A DNA stretch of 52,292 nucleotides. Source: Emiliania huxleyi CCMP1516 (lineage: Eukaryota > Haptophyta > Isochrysidales > Noelaerhabdaceae). Positions 19,205 through 29,854 of the stretch are shown in pieces. The notes under the pieces were generated by a model that was not told the origin of the DNA, did no database searches, and saw nothing but the letters and a program-made list of their open reading frames with translations. The first letter of the stretch is position 1; the number at the start of each line of letters is the position of its first letter. The stretch covers positions 922,064 through 974,355 of the forward strand of contig NW_005199443.1 of the NCBI RefSeq assembly GCF_000372725.1, given 5' to 3'. The translations under genes were made by a program, and so were the position numbers.

Positions 19205-21128
19205 ATGGTCGACCAGCTCACTGGCTACTACCTGTTCTACTCGTCGTGCCAGCTCTTCTACGTGCTTGTGTACGCGGACGCCTTCGCTGCCGCAAACTTC
19301 TGCCTCTCGGTCGCCGCCTGCGCCATACCGTCCGACCTTCGGTGGTCGCTGGCAGCGCATTGTGGTTATGTGGCCCGCGCGGCATGGCTGATGCCCTACC
19401 TATTCAACAGCAACATCTGGCAAATGATATGCGACACGGGCTTCGTGCTGGTCACCCTCACGTTTGCCGCACGCCGCGGGTTAAGTGGCACGTCGACTCG
19501 GCCGATCGCGACGCCCTCCTCCGTGAAGCTGCCGCCGTGGTGTCGAACGCGATCGTGTGGTTCTACCTTGGCGCGGGCGTGTGGAAGATCAACTGGGGAT
19601 TCCTCGACACGCAGGGCTCCTGTGCGCCAATCTACATCCTCCAGCTCTTGGACTACTACCTTCTCCCCACCGGCACGATGCCGCCAGTGTGGCTCACCCG
19701 CCTGCTTGGCGTGACTGCACCGGCTGTCGTGATTGCCGTCGAGACGTGTTTGGGCGTGCTCCTCCACCTACCTGGCGTCTGGCGCCTCCTCGGCGTCGCG
19801 CTCGGCATCCTCCTTCACGCGCTCATCGCGCTCACGCCCGGCCCAAACAACGCGGGCGGTTTCGGCGTGATGCTCCTCGCCCGGTACTGCTTCTTCGTGC
19901 CCGCCGCCGCCGCCGCCGCGCTCACCGAGCTGCGACTCCTGCGCGGCCCGCTTTTCGCCCTCGCCCTAGCCATCGTCGTCTCCAGCTCACTGCCTGCGCT
20001 TCTCCGCGGCGCCGACCACGTCTTCTTTGTCGACTGGTCGCTGCCGGTCTACACGGCCCAGGCACTAGTTCTCGGTCGCGCGTTGGCAATCGGCTGCCGC
20101 TGTCGCGTGGCGGCTGAGAATACGGCGGTGGCGCGAGGGGCGCGAACGAACAGCACTGGCTCGCCGCACGCGGCACGCGCCGACTCTAGCCGCCGCTCGT
20201 CGTCGTCAGCGCCGCGAGCCGCGCCGCGAGCCGCGCTGCAGGCCACGCCGCCGCCGCAACTTGCCGGCGGCGCCCAGAAAGCACTTCGCTGCGGCTTCGC
20301 CGCGTGGATGGTCTGGTATACGTTCGGCTTGCCCATCCTCGGGCTGCAGGACATGGGCAACGTGCATATGTTCGCGTCGCTGCGGCTGCACGGCGGGTCC
20401 AACCACCTCTTTTTGCCGACGGGCCTGCTGCAGGAGTGGCTGGTCAATGACGAGCCGTCCTCGCCGTGGTCAGGCGGCGTCGTGCGCGTCGAGTCCGCCA
20501 CGTCGCCGACCATGCGCAACCTCTACCCAGCCGAGGTGACGCACATCCTCTCGCCGCGCACGCGTGAGCTGCTGCGCACGATTGGGCACACCGGGCGTCG
20601 ACCGCCTTCTTGGATCGGCCAAACAATAACAATACACGGCACTGTGATGATGCTGTGATTAGGCGCCAGTGGTTCCCGCTCAAGACTCGCATCTTCGGCC
20701 CCGCACCGCACCCCGAGGAGCTCGTTGGTCCCCGCCTTCCGTACACCATCCCCGCGCTCGAGCTGCGCCGGCTGCTCAAGGAGGCGCGCGCTCGCCGCGA
20801 GGTGAACTACGAGCTGAGCTACACGCACCTGCCGAGGTGGTGGCGCAAGATGCCTGCCGGGCGCCTCGACGTCAATAGCTCTCGCGCGCACCACAGCGAT
20901 TCTACCGTCGCCTTCTCCGTCGATGGGCGGGGGGTTGAGACCTGCACGTCCGGCCCGACGGGCGGGTGGATGCTCATGGGACGCTCTTCCACGCCCTGCG
21001 GCCCAAGGGAGCTGCCGAATCTGCCCCCGCCGGGCCTCTGGCCGCTTAAGTTCCTGCTTTTCTACCCCGTGCCGCTGCTACCAGCGGAGGCCGGCCCCTC
21101 GGCGGAGATGCCCTGCGTGGACCCGTAG
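19205..21128 (+). CDS. HTTM / gamma-carboxylase-like multi-pass membrane protein, frameshifted
   Basis: Exon 1 19205-20594 and exon 2 20663-21128, joined across a 68-bp GC-AG intron (HTG|RQWFPLKTRI). The start is the ATG at 19205, MVDQLTGYYLFYSSCQLFYV. Several helices follow: FYVLVYADAFAAANFCLSVA, WFYLGAGVWKINWGFLD, VVIAVETCLGVLLHLPG, GFGVMLLARYCFFVPAAAAA, then a lumenal part with LGLQDMGNVHMFASLRLHGG and LFLPTGLLQEW. The layout resembles the HTTM (horizontally transferred transmembrane) domain shared with vitamin-K-dependent gamma-carboxylase; the call is tentative. Around 19470 the frame changes by one base with no plausible intron; the exon total (1856) is likewise not a multiple of three. 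This is a sequencing error or a real lesion. Confidence 0.5.
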
Positions 21129-21413
21129 CGTGTACAGAAAACGGTCGAACTCTGACGAATGACGTACGTATGTAAAGAGTGAATGCAGAAGATGGGATAG
21201 GGGAGGGATAAAGGTAAGTCGACATTGTGGTGTCGCTCGCGGGACCCTGCGAGCTGCGTGGGGCAGGCGTGTGGGGTTCCAGCTGCCGCGCATATGCACA
21301 CACACGATCTTGCATGCGGGAGGGATCTTCAATCCACATCCTGAGACACCATCAGTCACTGCCTGGATCAACAACATGCATTCTATCTCCATCATCAGTC
21401 ACATCGCAGCGCG

Positions 21414-21848
21414 ATGTCCTGTCACAAACCAGCGGCACACCACGACGAGCAAATGCCGGACGATGGTTCAGAGGTCAAGCGAGAACACTCCGCATTCGAC
21501 CGACGCGGGCGTCACCGCCTCCCACGGGCGCCAGTCGAGCCCTCTTCCCCAGGCGCAAAGCTCCTTCTCGACCCGGAGCTCGTGCTGCACTGTCTCGAGC
21601 AGCTCCGAGGTGACGGTCGAGCCGCGTTGGCGGGAGCGGCGGTTGCCGAGAGGTGCCTTCTTAGCCACTGTTTCAATAGAGCGGCGTTCGCTGAGTGGGG
21701 ACCGGCGGGGCCCCAGTGGAGATACCATGGTTGGTTGAGATGCCGTGACCCCGGACCGATGTTGAGTACCGAGTCACGAGGCTTGCAATTCTCTTTTCCC
21801 CGTTTTGTTGTAAGACTCTTTTCCCCGACACTTGTGGCGGGACCATAA
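21414..21848 (+). CDS. hypothetical protein, 144 aa
   Basis: ATG at 21414. The middle, LLLDPELVLHCLEQLRGDGR followed by AALAGAAVAERCLLSHCF and AEWGPAGPQWRYHGWLRC, has the leucine/tryptophan spacing of an F-box-like helix followed by a short tail, but the match is weak. The C-terminal third looks non-coding and may run into an intron. No neighbour supports a role. Confidence 0.25.
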   Translation: MSCHKPAAHHDEQMPDDGSEVKREHSAFDRRGRHRLPRAPVEPSSPGAKLLLDPELVLHCLEQLRGDGRAALAGAAVAERCLLSHCFNRAAFAEWGPAGPQWRYHGWLRCRDPGPMLSTESRGLQFSFPRFVVRLFSPTLVAGP

Positions 21849-22343
21849 TGCAATGTGAAAAAGAAAACCACGACGCGTGGTCGCGACCAGCTTTGCTCCC
21901 GCGGCAAGCTCTCCAGCAGCTCCGCTGCACGCCGCGCCCAGTGAGCTCCGCTGCACGCCGCAGACTCAGCTCCACCGCTGCACGCCGCGACCGCTTCCCT
22001 CCCGGTGAGGCGACACACACCCGCCGCGCTCCTATTATATCCATACATAAGGGCTTTCCTCCCTTTTTGGTTTGGAGATCCGTGTTTTGGTTTCGGTTTT
22101 GGGTAAAACGTATACAGCTGACGCGATGCGGCCTCTGCCTAGCTTCCTGCTTCTATGCGCGAGCTACGGCGGGACCGCTATCGAGTATGAAGAACCTTAA
22201 AAAAAGCCCGTTCCGCACCCGCACCCAGCACCAGTACACATGCCGTTCTGGCGCCCCTCGGCTGGCCAGAGGACGACTCACAATACAAAATCGGAAAGAC
22301 ATCACGAGGGGCCGTATAAACGGCGCCGCAACGGTCCGGGACA

Positions 22344-22640
22344 CTAACAGTGAGTTGCTGCCACTCGCCCGGCCTCCTCCCCCTCGGGGTCGCCCGGAAA
22401 GTGGGCTTGCGCACCGGCGCCCCCCCCAGCACGCCGACCCGAGGTGTACCCTCCGGCCACCTGGGAGGGGAGCGGAGTCCGATTTTGGCCCATTGGCTTC
22501 ATCATGATGGATACGGAGGTGGCCAGCCCTTGGTTGTGCACCTGCGGCGCGAAGAGGAGGTGATCTCGGCGGACGACGGCCATGCCGAGAGCGGGCGCAG
22601 CGCGGAAGAGGGTGCGCAGCGCGTCGCGGCCGCGCGCTTG
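22344..22640 (-). CDS. possible exon(s) of unidentified gene
   Basis: Minus strand reads RDALRTLFRAAPALGMAVVR, then after a CGCAG site VHNQGLATSVSIMMKPMGQN and RTPLPSQ before GTGGCCGG. These look like coding segments with splice-like borders, but no family or complete gene can be built. A dispersed repeat adjoins at 22818. Confidence 0.2.
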   Translation of the reverse strand, partial: QARGRDALRTLFRAAPALGMAVVRRDHLLFAPQVHNQGLATSVSIMMKPMGQNRTPLPSQVAGGYTSGRRAGGGAGAQAHFPGDPEGEEAGRVAATHC

Positions 22641-22817
22641 GGAGCCGGGGGGGTGGCCGGAGGGGGCGGGACGCACGCCTGCATGTCCTCGAAGCTCCCA
22701 GCCGCATACGCAAGCCGAGCCGCGAACGGCGGGGAGGGAGTTTTGGAGGGTCAGCCAAGGACGCGCATGGCGAGTGACAAACTAACGCAACCTCGCCCCT
22801 CCCTGGTTTCTCATCGT

Positions 22818-23071
22818 GCGAGGCGGATGGAGAAAGAAGTGCCGAGGAGGCCATGGTGGAGGGGAGGGACGGGAGGACGAAAGAAGGGCGAGGAGGACGA
22901 GCGGCCCGCACAGGCCGCGAGCAGACAGCGCCTGCTGGCCATTTCGAGACATTCGCAAAGAACGCTAGCAACATGGGAGGGCTTCGTGAAGGATGGATTG
23001 AAAAACATTCGAACAAAGAAGAGGCGACGGGCGGAACCAGCAGAGTATGCAGTGACGTGACACCCCCCCCC

Positions 23072-23168
<97 letters not shown>

Positions 23169-23171
23169 ACA

Positions 23172-23242
<71 letters not shown>

Positions 23243-23384
23243 GCTCACCCACGCGCACTGGGCCTCTTGCACATTTAATGCCGTGGGGCTCCTGTCGTTA
23301 GACGTGGAGACGCGAGGGTCGCCCCCCCTTGCCCCACCACCTCGTGTGTGTGGAGAAGTTTACCTTACCTTACCTTACCTCATA
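22818..23384 (-). repeat. dispersed repeat with (CA)n core, copy 2
   Basis: Inverted copy of 1500-1956: reading the minus strand it begins with GGTAAGGTAAGGTAAACTTC and ends at GCCTCGC. Its (CA)n tract (about 23075-23241) is roughly twice as long as in copy 1 and is interrupted once by ACCACACC. Sequence on both sides of the tract is conserved between copies. Confidence 0.8.
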
Positions 23385-23708
23385 CTGTCTCCGAGTAGGT
23401 AAGTGGCAAGCAGAGTCGCCGGTTACGGCGCAGCAGCCTGCGTCTTCAAAAAAATGAAGTCTTCGGCACGGGACGCGGCACAAACTTCACAGTATGTGTT
23501 ATTTGTGAGTGAGTATTCTTGATACTTGATACGAAACCACGACGACACACACCAGTCGACTCGTATCGGTTGCCTCCATGAACGGCGGAGCTATTCTCGC
23601 GCCCGCACCACACCTGGCTCCAACGTGGACACGCCCATAGCTGGGGACACTACTAGGTCACGCATGGCATCAGAAGTTTTATCTCTGGGCCCCGAAAGGC
23701 ATCTCTAG

Positions 23709-23740
<32 letters not shown>

Positions 23741-23826
23741 GTGTTACGTCGGTTGCCGTGAACGATGCGGTGGTCGCCCGGGCCCCCAATCGGCAGAAGA
23801 CGTCACACGTCGCCATCATTGTATGT
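23385..23826. other. intergenic, (CA)n at 23708-23736
   Basis: Lies between the dispersed repeat and the methyltransferase start. A short CA run is the only structure seen. Confidence 0.4.
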
Positions 23827-24774
23827 ATGCGTGTTCGCAGCCCGTGCGCCGCTTCAGTGATGGTGCTCCTCCTACCAAGCGTCGCCGCCACTCCCGAGGA
23901 TGGAAATGTCTCCGCTCCGGCCGACTGCTGGTGGCGCGAGGCGCACGACTGCTGCGACCGCACCGGCACCGAGCTGCTGCCGCCGTCCGAGGTGGAGCGA
24001 GCGTACAATGAGTTTGTGCGCGAGGTTGGCGGCGCGGGTAAGGACAGCCTGTCTCGCACAATGCCGCCGCAGCTGCTCAGGTATCTCGAAAAAGTCCACT
24101 CGCACAAGAATGCGGGCGCCGCGTCGCTGCACGAGATGTACGCGCTGGCCGCCGCGATGCTGTGGGTGGCGCGCTGGCACGGCCCGTCGATCCGCAGCGT
24201 CGAGACGGGCTTTGCTCAGGGGCACTCAGCCCTCGCGATCGTGGCGGCGGCGCACGGCGGCGGCCACGCGATCAACCACACGGCGATCGACCCGTACCAG
24301 TTCAGCCGATGGGGCGGCAACGGGCGCGAGGTGATGGCGGCCTTTGATCAGAAGTGGCCCGACCCGCGCCGCCGCTTCCGCCACCTCGCGACCCCCGCGG
24401 CGGCCGGCCTGGCGGCCATGCAGAGCGGTGGCGCGTGCGTGCAGCTCGCGTTCATGGACGACGGCCACAAGTTTGACGACAACGTGGTGGAGCTGCACAT
24501 GCTCGGGCTGATGATGCCGGTGCTCGGCGTCCTCGTCATCGACGACACGCCGATGCCCTCCGTCGCGGCGGTGGGCTCCTTCATCGAGCGCAACCTGCCC
24601 TTTCGGCGCGCCGTCGTCAACGAGCGCTTCGTCGCGTACGTCAAGGTGGGCCGCGACACGAGAAAGTGGGACCACTACGTGCCATTCAAGGGCGACTTCA
24701 AGCGCGCGCACCCGACCAAGGGGCGCGGTATGCAGTTCATGAAGAACGTGAGCGGGTCGTGGGCGCAGACGTAG
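23827..24774 (+). CDS. secreted/ER class I SAM methyltransferase (Methyltransf_24-like)
   Basis: Single exon, 315 aa from the ATG at 23827 (the frame upstream has only a GTG). The N-terminus MRVRSPCAASVMVLLLPSVA is a signal peptide followed by a Cys-rich stretch (DCWWREAHDCCD). The Rossmann core follows: motif I SVETGFAQGHSALAIV near residues 120-135, AIDPYQFSRWGGNG (acidic SAM-ribose position), FMDDGHKFDDNVVELHM and GVLVIDDTPMPSV. These are the class I methyltransferase motifs in the order found in Methyltransf_24 proteins, often linked to sugar or small-molecule O-methylation. Substrate unknown. The start codon choice rests on the signal peptide. Confidence 0.7.
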   Translation: MRVRSPCAASVMVLLLPSVAATPEDGNVSAPADCWWREAHDCCDRTGTELLPPSEVERAYNEFVREVGGAGKDSLSRTMPPQLLRYLEKVHSHKNAGAASLHEMYALAAAMLWVARWHGPSIRSVETGFAQGHSALAIVAAAHGGGHAINHTAIDPYQFSRWGGNGREVMAAFDQKWPDPRRRFRHLATPAAAGLAAMQSGGACVQLAFMDDGHKFDDNVVELHMLGLMMPVLGVLVIDDTPMPSVAAVGSFIERNLPFRRAVVNERFVAYVKVGRDTRKWDHYVPFKGDFKRAHPTKGRGMQFMKNVSGSWAQT

Positions 24775-25576
24775 ATGAGCGCCAGAAGGGTGGTCCATGA
24801 CTACTCTGAGCAGGGCTGTGCTTTGGTGGGGCTGTGTTTGAGCATGTGTGAAGCGGGAGTGCGTGCCGGCGGCGTCTGTGATCTCGTGTAATGTGCGCGT
24901 GAGGGCCCGTATGTGGGTTAGTTATGAGCCCGTGTGAGCTTTCAGACCCGAGACAAGTGCGGTTCGGGACAGCTCAGGCTTGCTACTGATGGGCCTGGGA
25001 CAGGAGAGCGACAGAGAAGGCGAGGTGGTGAGCTGAGAGGCTGGAGAGTCCGCGCGTGACCTTGTCGCGAGATGGCGAGATGCAAGTGCGCAAAAAGCGT
25101 TGTTTGCGGCTATTGCTCAAAACTGTGGGAGAGGAGGCGCACTGCGCTCCGCCCGATCCCAGGCGGCCGAGGAAGCCGACTCCGCCGAACCCAGGACGCC
25201 AGCCAAGCCGGCAGACGAAAGTCTGCAACCCGCCCCCAACACAAACCGCACACACACATGACCACGAGCCCCGACAGAGGTGACCACCCACCCCCAGGCA
25301 AGTAGAGCACTTGTCTAGCTCGGAGAGAGCAGGGGTATGGGGCGGGAGCCAGGGGACAGCACAATGCCGACTTCACATGGAAGGCGATCCGACACTTCAA
25401 GGCGAACTCCCCCTCCTTCACTTCCAGGCCCCGGCCTTCCATTGTCTTAGGACTCCTAACACGCATGCGTGGGATTCTAGCGTGGGATGCCCAAAGGGGT
25501 ACGGGGGAGGGGGGGGAGAGTAGTAGTGTCGTTCTTTCGCCAAAACGCAAAAAAAAAGCTTGCGCCGCTGACTTTG
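24775..25576. other. intergenic, nothing recognised
   Basis: Downstream region of one methyltransferase gene and upstream region of another. Both strands carry only short frames with skewed composition. Confidence 0.4.
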
Positions 25577-26590
25577 ATGATCCCAACAGCACCCATGAAT
25601 TGTGCTATCCCGCCATCCATGCGCATCGACCGCCTCTCCACCGGCCAAGCACTCACCCAGAATGGGTGCGGCATGCAGATGGCCACGGCCTCGCCGCTGG
25701 CGGGCGCGTGGATCGACGCGTACGATGGTCATCACCCGATCGTCGACGTCGGCTGTGCGTACGGCCTCGCGGTGAAAGAGGCGGCGGTGCGCCTCCAAAG
25801 CTTTTGCCCGGATTTGTCCCAACTACCCTCACGATGAGCGACGCCGCCGTCATGCCATCGATACTGAGCAAATAGGACATGGGACACACACAAGTGCACA
25901 CCAGCACACCCACAGCGCGCGGCTGCCCACCTTTGCACAGCCGCCTCCCGGCCCTTGCTGCAGGCGCGCAGCGTGCCGGTTTTGGCCATCGACTGCTGCG
26001 AGGAGCACCTAGAGGCGGTGCGGCACACCTGCGCTGGCCTTCCCTCATTTGAAGGCGCGCGCTTTGGGAGATTGCCTGATGACCTGTCGCTGCCTGCGGC
26101 GTCCGCTTCCTCGATTCTGGTCGCGGAGGTCCTCCACTTCTTGAACGGCCCACAGTGCGACCGCGCGCTCGCGGCCCTCCACGCCACGCTCGTGCCGGGC
26201 GGCCTCCTCTTCGTCACAGCGCAGTCCGTGGAGGGGTTTCTCAAGGTGGTCTTTCCCGACGGCAATGCTGAGGCGCGGCGGGTCCGCGACGGCGTCGCCA
26301 AGCGTGCTGCCGCTGGAGAGCGCTGGCCCGGCACATACGTGATGGAGTCGGAGGACGTTGATCTCGAGCAGATCTACTCGGGCGTACTCCGGGAGAGCGT
26401 TGGCGCGCATCTGCCGCCCGAAGCGCTGCGCGCGGCGACGCCGAAGTACGAAGTGGTGCACACGGCGCAGCACCTGAGGGCGGGGGCGGAGCGCGCCGGG
26501 CTGATTGTGGTCTCGGCGGTGGAGACGAGCCACCCCGGCTACCCCGATGGGGCGGACGTCGTGCAGCTCGTGGCGAGGAGGCCTCTCTGA
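25577..26590 (+). CDS. class I SAM-dependent methyltransferase, two exons
   Basis: Exons 25577-25780 and 25964-26590 join to 276 aa. Motif I is IVDVGCAYGLAVKEA at the end of exon 1; exon 2 opens RSVPVLAIDCCEEHLEAVRH (acidic end of strand 2), then ASSILVAEVLHFLNG, and ALHATLVPGGLLFVTAQS, the motif IV/post-III pattern of Methyltransf_11/25 enzymes. ATG 25577 is used; 25595 is possible. The intron starts GCGGCGGTG after GAG and ends CTGCAG before GCGCGC, so it is another GC-AG intron, unusually long here at 183 bp. No N-terminal targeting is evident. Not closely related to the neighbouring methyltransferase at 23827. Confidence 0.7.
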
Positions 26591-26897
26591 CCTACTCTCT
26601 ACCTACTCTCTGACCCAAAGGGATATCCCCCCAAAAAATTGTGTTTTGATCTCTTTCTCGCGCCACCGCCCACCCATCTCGAGCTTCGTACGGCTGTCGT
26701 CAGAGAGCAGATGCCAGAGATCATCTCGGAGTGGCAGATCCGACCCGGCAAGAGCGCAAGACCTCGAGGGACTGGTTCCGCGCGCGCGCGGCGCGAGGCC
26801 CAGCCCACAGCCACGATCGTTCACAAGAGAACGCACCCCAGAGTACGAGAGACCCTTCCCCATGGCTGCCACGGCGCCAGCTGTCCTTGCGCGCGGG

Positions 26898-28994
26898 CTA
26901 GGCCGCCTCCCGCGCCCTGGCCCTCGCAGCGGCACCTGACGCGCGCCTCGCCTTGGCTGCGGCGAGCGCCGCCTCTGCCGCCGCCGCTGCTGCCTCGGCC
27001 GCCGCTACTGCCGCCTCCTCCGCCTCCTCCTCCGCTGCGGCAGCCTCCTCCTCCTCCTTTGCCGCTGCCACAGCCGCCGCCTCCGCCTCAGCCTGCCGGC
27101 GCGCCTCCGCTGCCGCCTCCGCTGCCGCCTCCGCTGCCGCTTCCGCTGCCGCTTCCGCTGCCGCTTCCGCTGCCGCCTCCGCCGTCTCCTCGTCGCCCTC
27201 CTCCTCGCTCGCCTCGTCCGCCGCCTCTCCCAGCGCCTCCGCCAGCCCCTCGACCGACGTCTCCGGCGTGATGTTAAACCGGATCCTCTCCTCGGTGAGC
27301 GTCTCGAGAAGCAGGAGAAGCCTCGCCTCCTCGGCCTTCTTCGCCGCCTCGGCTGCGTCTGCCTCCGACGGCGCCTCGGCACCCTCCTCGGGCTCCTGCG
27401 ACGGCCCAGCCCCGCCCGCCCCGCCGCCCGTCTTCTTCTTCTTCTTGCCCTTCTTGCCCTTGGCGCGCTTCTCCGCCTCGACCTCCGCCAGCAGCTCCTC
27501 CGCGTGCCGCGCCGCCTCCTTCTCCTCCGCCGCCCTCTGCGCCTCCCTCTCCGCCGCTCCCGCGGCCCACGCCGCCTCTGCCGCCGCCTTCTCCGCCGCC
27601 TTCTCCGCCGCCGCATGCTCCTTGAGTGCGCGCACGCACTCGGCGTGGCCCTTCTCCTTGGCCCACTGCAGCGCGGTGTTGCCGTGAGCGCGCAGCGTCG
27701 CATCTGCGCCCGCCCGCAGCAAGCAGCGAAGGGCGGCGGGGTGGTCTTGGAAAGCGGCGATCATCAGCGCGGTGTCGCCGGCGATGGTCTGCTGGTCGAT
27801 CGCCGCGCCGTGCCGGGTCAGCGAGTCGACCACTTTCTCGTGTCCTGCGCCGGCGGCCTGCATCAGCGCGGTGTTGCCGAGAGCAGTTTGGTGGTTGATC
27901 TCCGCGCCGAACCGCAACGCCAACTCGACCAGCTTCTCGAAGCCATTCACGGCGGCGAGATTCAGCGCGGTTGCGCCTTTGATGTTCTGCAACGAGACAT
28001 CCGCACCGCGCTGGAGCAGCGCCTCGGCCAGCCCCTCGCGGCCATCGGCCATTGCGACCATCAGCAGCGTCATGCCGCTCACAGGGCCGCCCGAAAAGAC
28101 GTACTCGAACCTCGCGTTGACCCGCCCGCCGCCGTCGAGCCACGCCAGCACCGCCTCGTCATCGCCTCGCGCAGCCGCTAGCACGACCTCCACTGGCACC
28201 GCCCCGCCGCTCGGCTTGGCCTCCGCGCCTCCCTCGCCGCTCGAAGCAGAGGCCGCGGCACTCGCACCCTCCGCCGCGCCTGCGCCGCCTGCTTCGACCG
28301 ACGGCGCCTTGCTCCGGGCCGCCGTCACCTCCCCGAGATACGTCCTGAAGGCTTCGACGCACTCGGCGTGGCCCTCCTCCTTGGCAAGCTGCAGCGCCGT
28401 CTTGCCGTACGCATCGCGCAACGTCATGTCTGCGCCAGCCCGCAGCAGGCGGACCACCACGGCGGGATAATTGCCGAGGGCGGCGAGCATCAACGCGGTG
28501 CCGCCGTTGTTGGCCCGCAGGTTGATCTCTGCGCCGTGCTGAAGCAGCAAGTCGGCCATCCGCGCATGGCCGTTGGCGGCGGCCATCATCAGCGCGGTGA
28601 TGCCTGCGCTGTCCTGCAGGTTGATCTCTGCGCCGTGCCGCAGCAGCATCTTGGCCACCTCCTCGTGGCCGTTGGCGGCGGCGAGCAACAGCGCCGTACA
28701 GTCTTTGCTGTCTCGCGCGTCCACTTCCGCGCCGCGCTTCAGCAGCAGTTCAACCAGCGGCTTGTGACCGTGGGCGGCGGCGATCAGCATGAGCGTCCAC
28801 CCACTCACATCGCGATTCACGCACGTCGCGTCAACCCGCCCATCCCCGGCGAGCCACGTCTGCACCACGCCGACCTTGCCGTTCTCCGCCGCCGCTTCGA
28901 TTCTTTTCGGCAGCGCGAGCGGCGCAGCAGTAGCCGCCGCTGAAGCGTGCCCGCGCCGGGAGGCGGCTGAGCCAGCCTTCGTCCGTCCGGGCAT
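26898..28994 (-). CDS. ankyrin-repeat protein with Ala/Glu coiled-coil tail
   Basis: Intronless, 698 aa, ATG at 28994. Two blocks of ankyrin repeats (about residues 30-220 and 265-465) show the consensus G.TALM.AA.NGH...V.LLL..GAEIN, for example DCTALLLAAANGHEEVAKML and GNTALMQAAGAGHEKVVDSL. They are separated by an Ala/Ser linker. After residue 465 comes an Ala/Glu/Lys coiled coil, a basic KGKKGKKKKK patch that could serve as a nuclear signal, a short segment (ITPETSVEGLAEALG) and a long repeat of EAAA units ending at the stop. Ankyrin blocks bind protein partners; no enzyme domain is present. It is the longest uninterrupted ORF in the window, in contrast to the intron-rich neighbours, so it may derive from a processed transcript. 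Confidence 0.8.
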   Translation of the reverse strand: MPGRTKAGSAASRRGHASAAATAAPLALPKRIEAAAENGKVGVVQTWLAGDGRVDATCVNRDVSGWTLMLIAAAHGHKPLVELLLKRGAEVDARDSKDCTALLLAAANGHEEVAKMLLRHGAEINLQDSAGITALMMAAANGHARMADLLLQHGAEINLRANNGGTALMLAALGNYPAVVVRLLRAGADMTLRDAYGKTALQLAKEEGHAECVEAFRTYLGEVTAARSKAPSVEAGGAGAAEGASAAASASSGEGGAEAKPSGGAVPVEVVLAAARGDDEAVLAWLDGGGRVNARFEYVFSGGPVSGMTLLMVAMADGREGLAEALLQRGADVSLQNIKGATALNLAAVNGFEKLVELALRFGAEINHQTALGNTALMQAAGAGHEKVVDSLTRHGAAIDQQTIAGDTALMIAAFQDHPAALRCLLRAGADATLRAHGNTALQWAKEKGHAECVRALKEHAAAEKAAEKAAAEAAWAAGAAEREAQRAAEEKEAARHAEELLAEVEAEKRAKGKKGKKKKKTGGGAGGAGPSQEPEEGAEAPSEADAAEAAKKAEEARLLLLLETLTEERIRFNITPETSVEGLAEALGEAADEASEEEGDEETAEAAAEAAAEAAAEAAAEAAAEAAAEARRQAEAEAAAVAAAKEEEEAAAAEEEAEEAAVAAAEAAAAAAEAALAAAKARRASGAAARARAREAA

Positions 28995-29854
28995 ACAACA
29001 GGGCGGGGTTCCGGTTGCTGTTGCTGAGCGCTCACACTCCCGCGCCGCGCACGCTTCGGAAAAAAGAATTTTGAGTCATAAAATTTATCTGCACAGGATC
29101 CCTCCCTTGGGGTGTCCGTTTTTTCTTTCTTTCTTTACTGGGACAGGACTGGCGCGTTTAAAAAAGAATTTTCGGCCCCAGTTTCCCGTGCCGGAGTGTT
29201 CGAAGAGAGAGTGGACCTGAGCAACAACATGACCTGGAGGCAAATGATTTTTAGCAATACCAAACAACTCTAACACTCACACGTTTGTTTGTCAAATGAT
29301 CGGAGTGGGAGTCAGAAATGTGGTCCTTGCGCGAGGGGAGCTCGATAGACTCGAGGGGCCAGGATATGCAGCAAGGAGGGCGGAGCTGCGCCGAAAGGCG
29401 AAAGAAGCCGAGAGAACAAGGGAACGGCAGGCGGCGGCGGCGCAGGACGAGGCAGAAGAGAATGACGCGACAGAGGAGGAAGTGACAAGGGAGAGAACGA
29501 CGAGAGTGGGACGGCCGCGAGGTGGCATGAAGGTTGCAGCGAGAAGCGGCGAGAGACTGCGAAAAGAGATAGGAAGAGGCAGACTCCCTAGGGTGGGCGA
29601 CGGCTAGCGCATCACACCCCTCTCCTTAAAATCCCTGTGTGGTGGCGGCGTGCCGTCCTCCCATCCCTCCCTTGGGTTGTCTGTTTTCTTTCTTTCTTTC
29701 CTTCCTCCCATCCCTCCCTTGGGCTGTCTGTTCTTTTCCTTGCCTCCATCGCCCGTATTGCAAAACCGCCGTTCCCCCCTCGGACACGTCCTTCCCATTC
29801 ATGATCACGGGCACAAAACCACGCAGTTGCGAGCTGGCGGCGGCGCGACGCGCC
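28995..29854. other. intergenic with dispersed repeat copies
   Basis: 29060-29160 and 29645-29740 carry GATCCCTCCCTTGG/CATCCCTCCCTTGG followed by TTTCTTTCTTTC, related to 16495-16610; the second copy is itself tandemly doubled. A 103-codon frame at 29296-29607 (ATG start, Arg/Glu-rich, with VGRPRGG like an AT-hook) may be a small gene but has no other support. Confidence 0.4.

Noticed and set aside
22153..23016. 287-codon minus-strand ORF
   Set aside because: It crosses from the dispersed repeat into unrelated sequence and changes character abruptly; only short internal pieces look coding in a different frame.
26953..28470. Long plus-strand ORFs over the ankyrin gene
   Set aside because: Antisense shadows; the minus strand shows canonical ankyrin repeats throughout.
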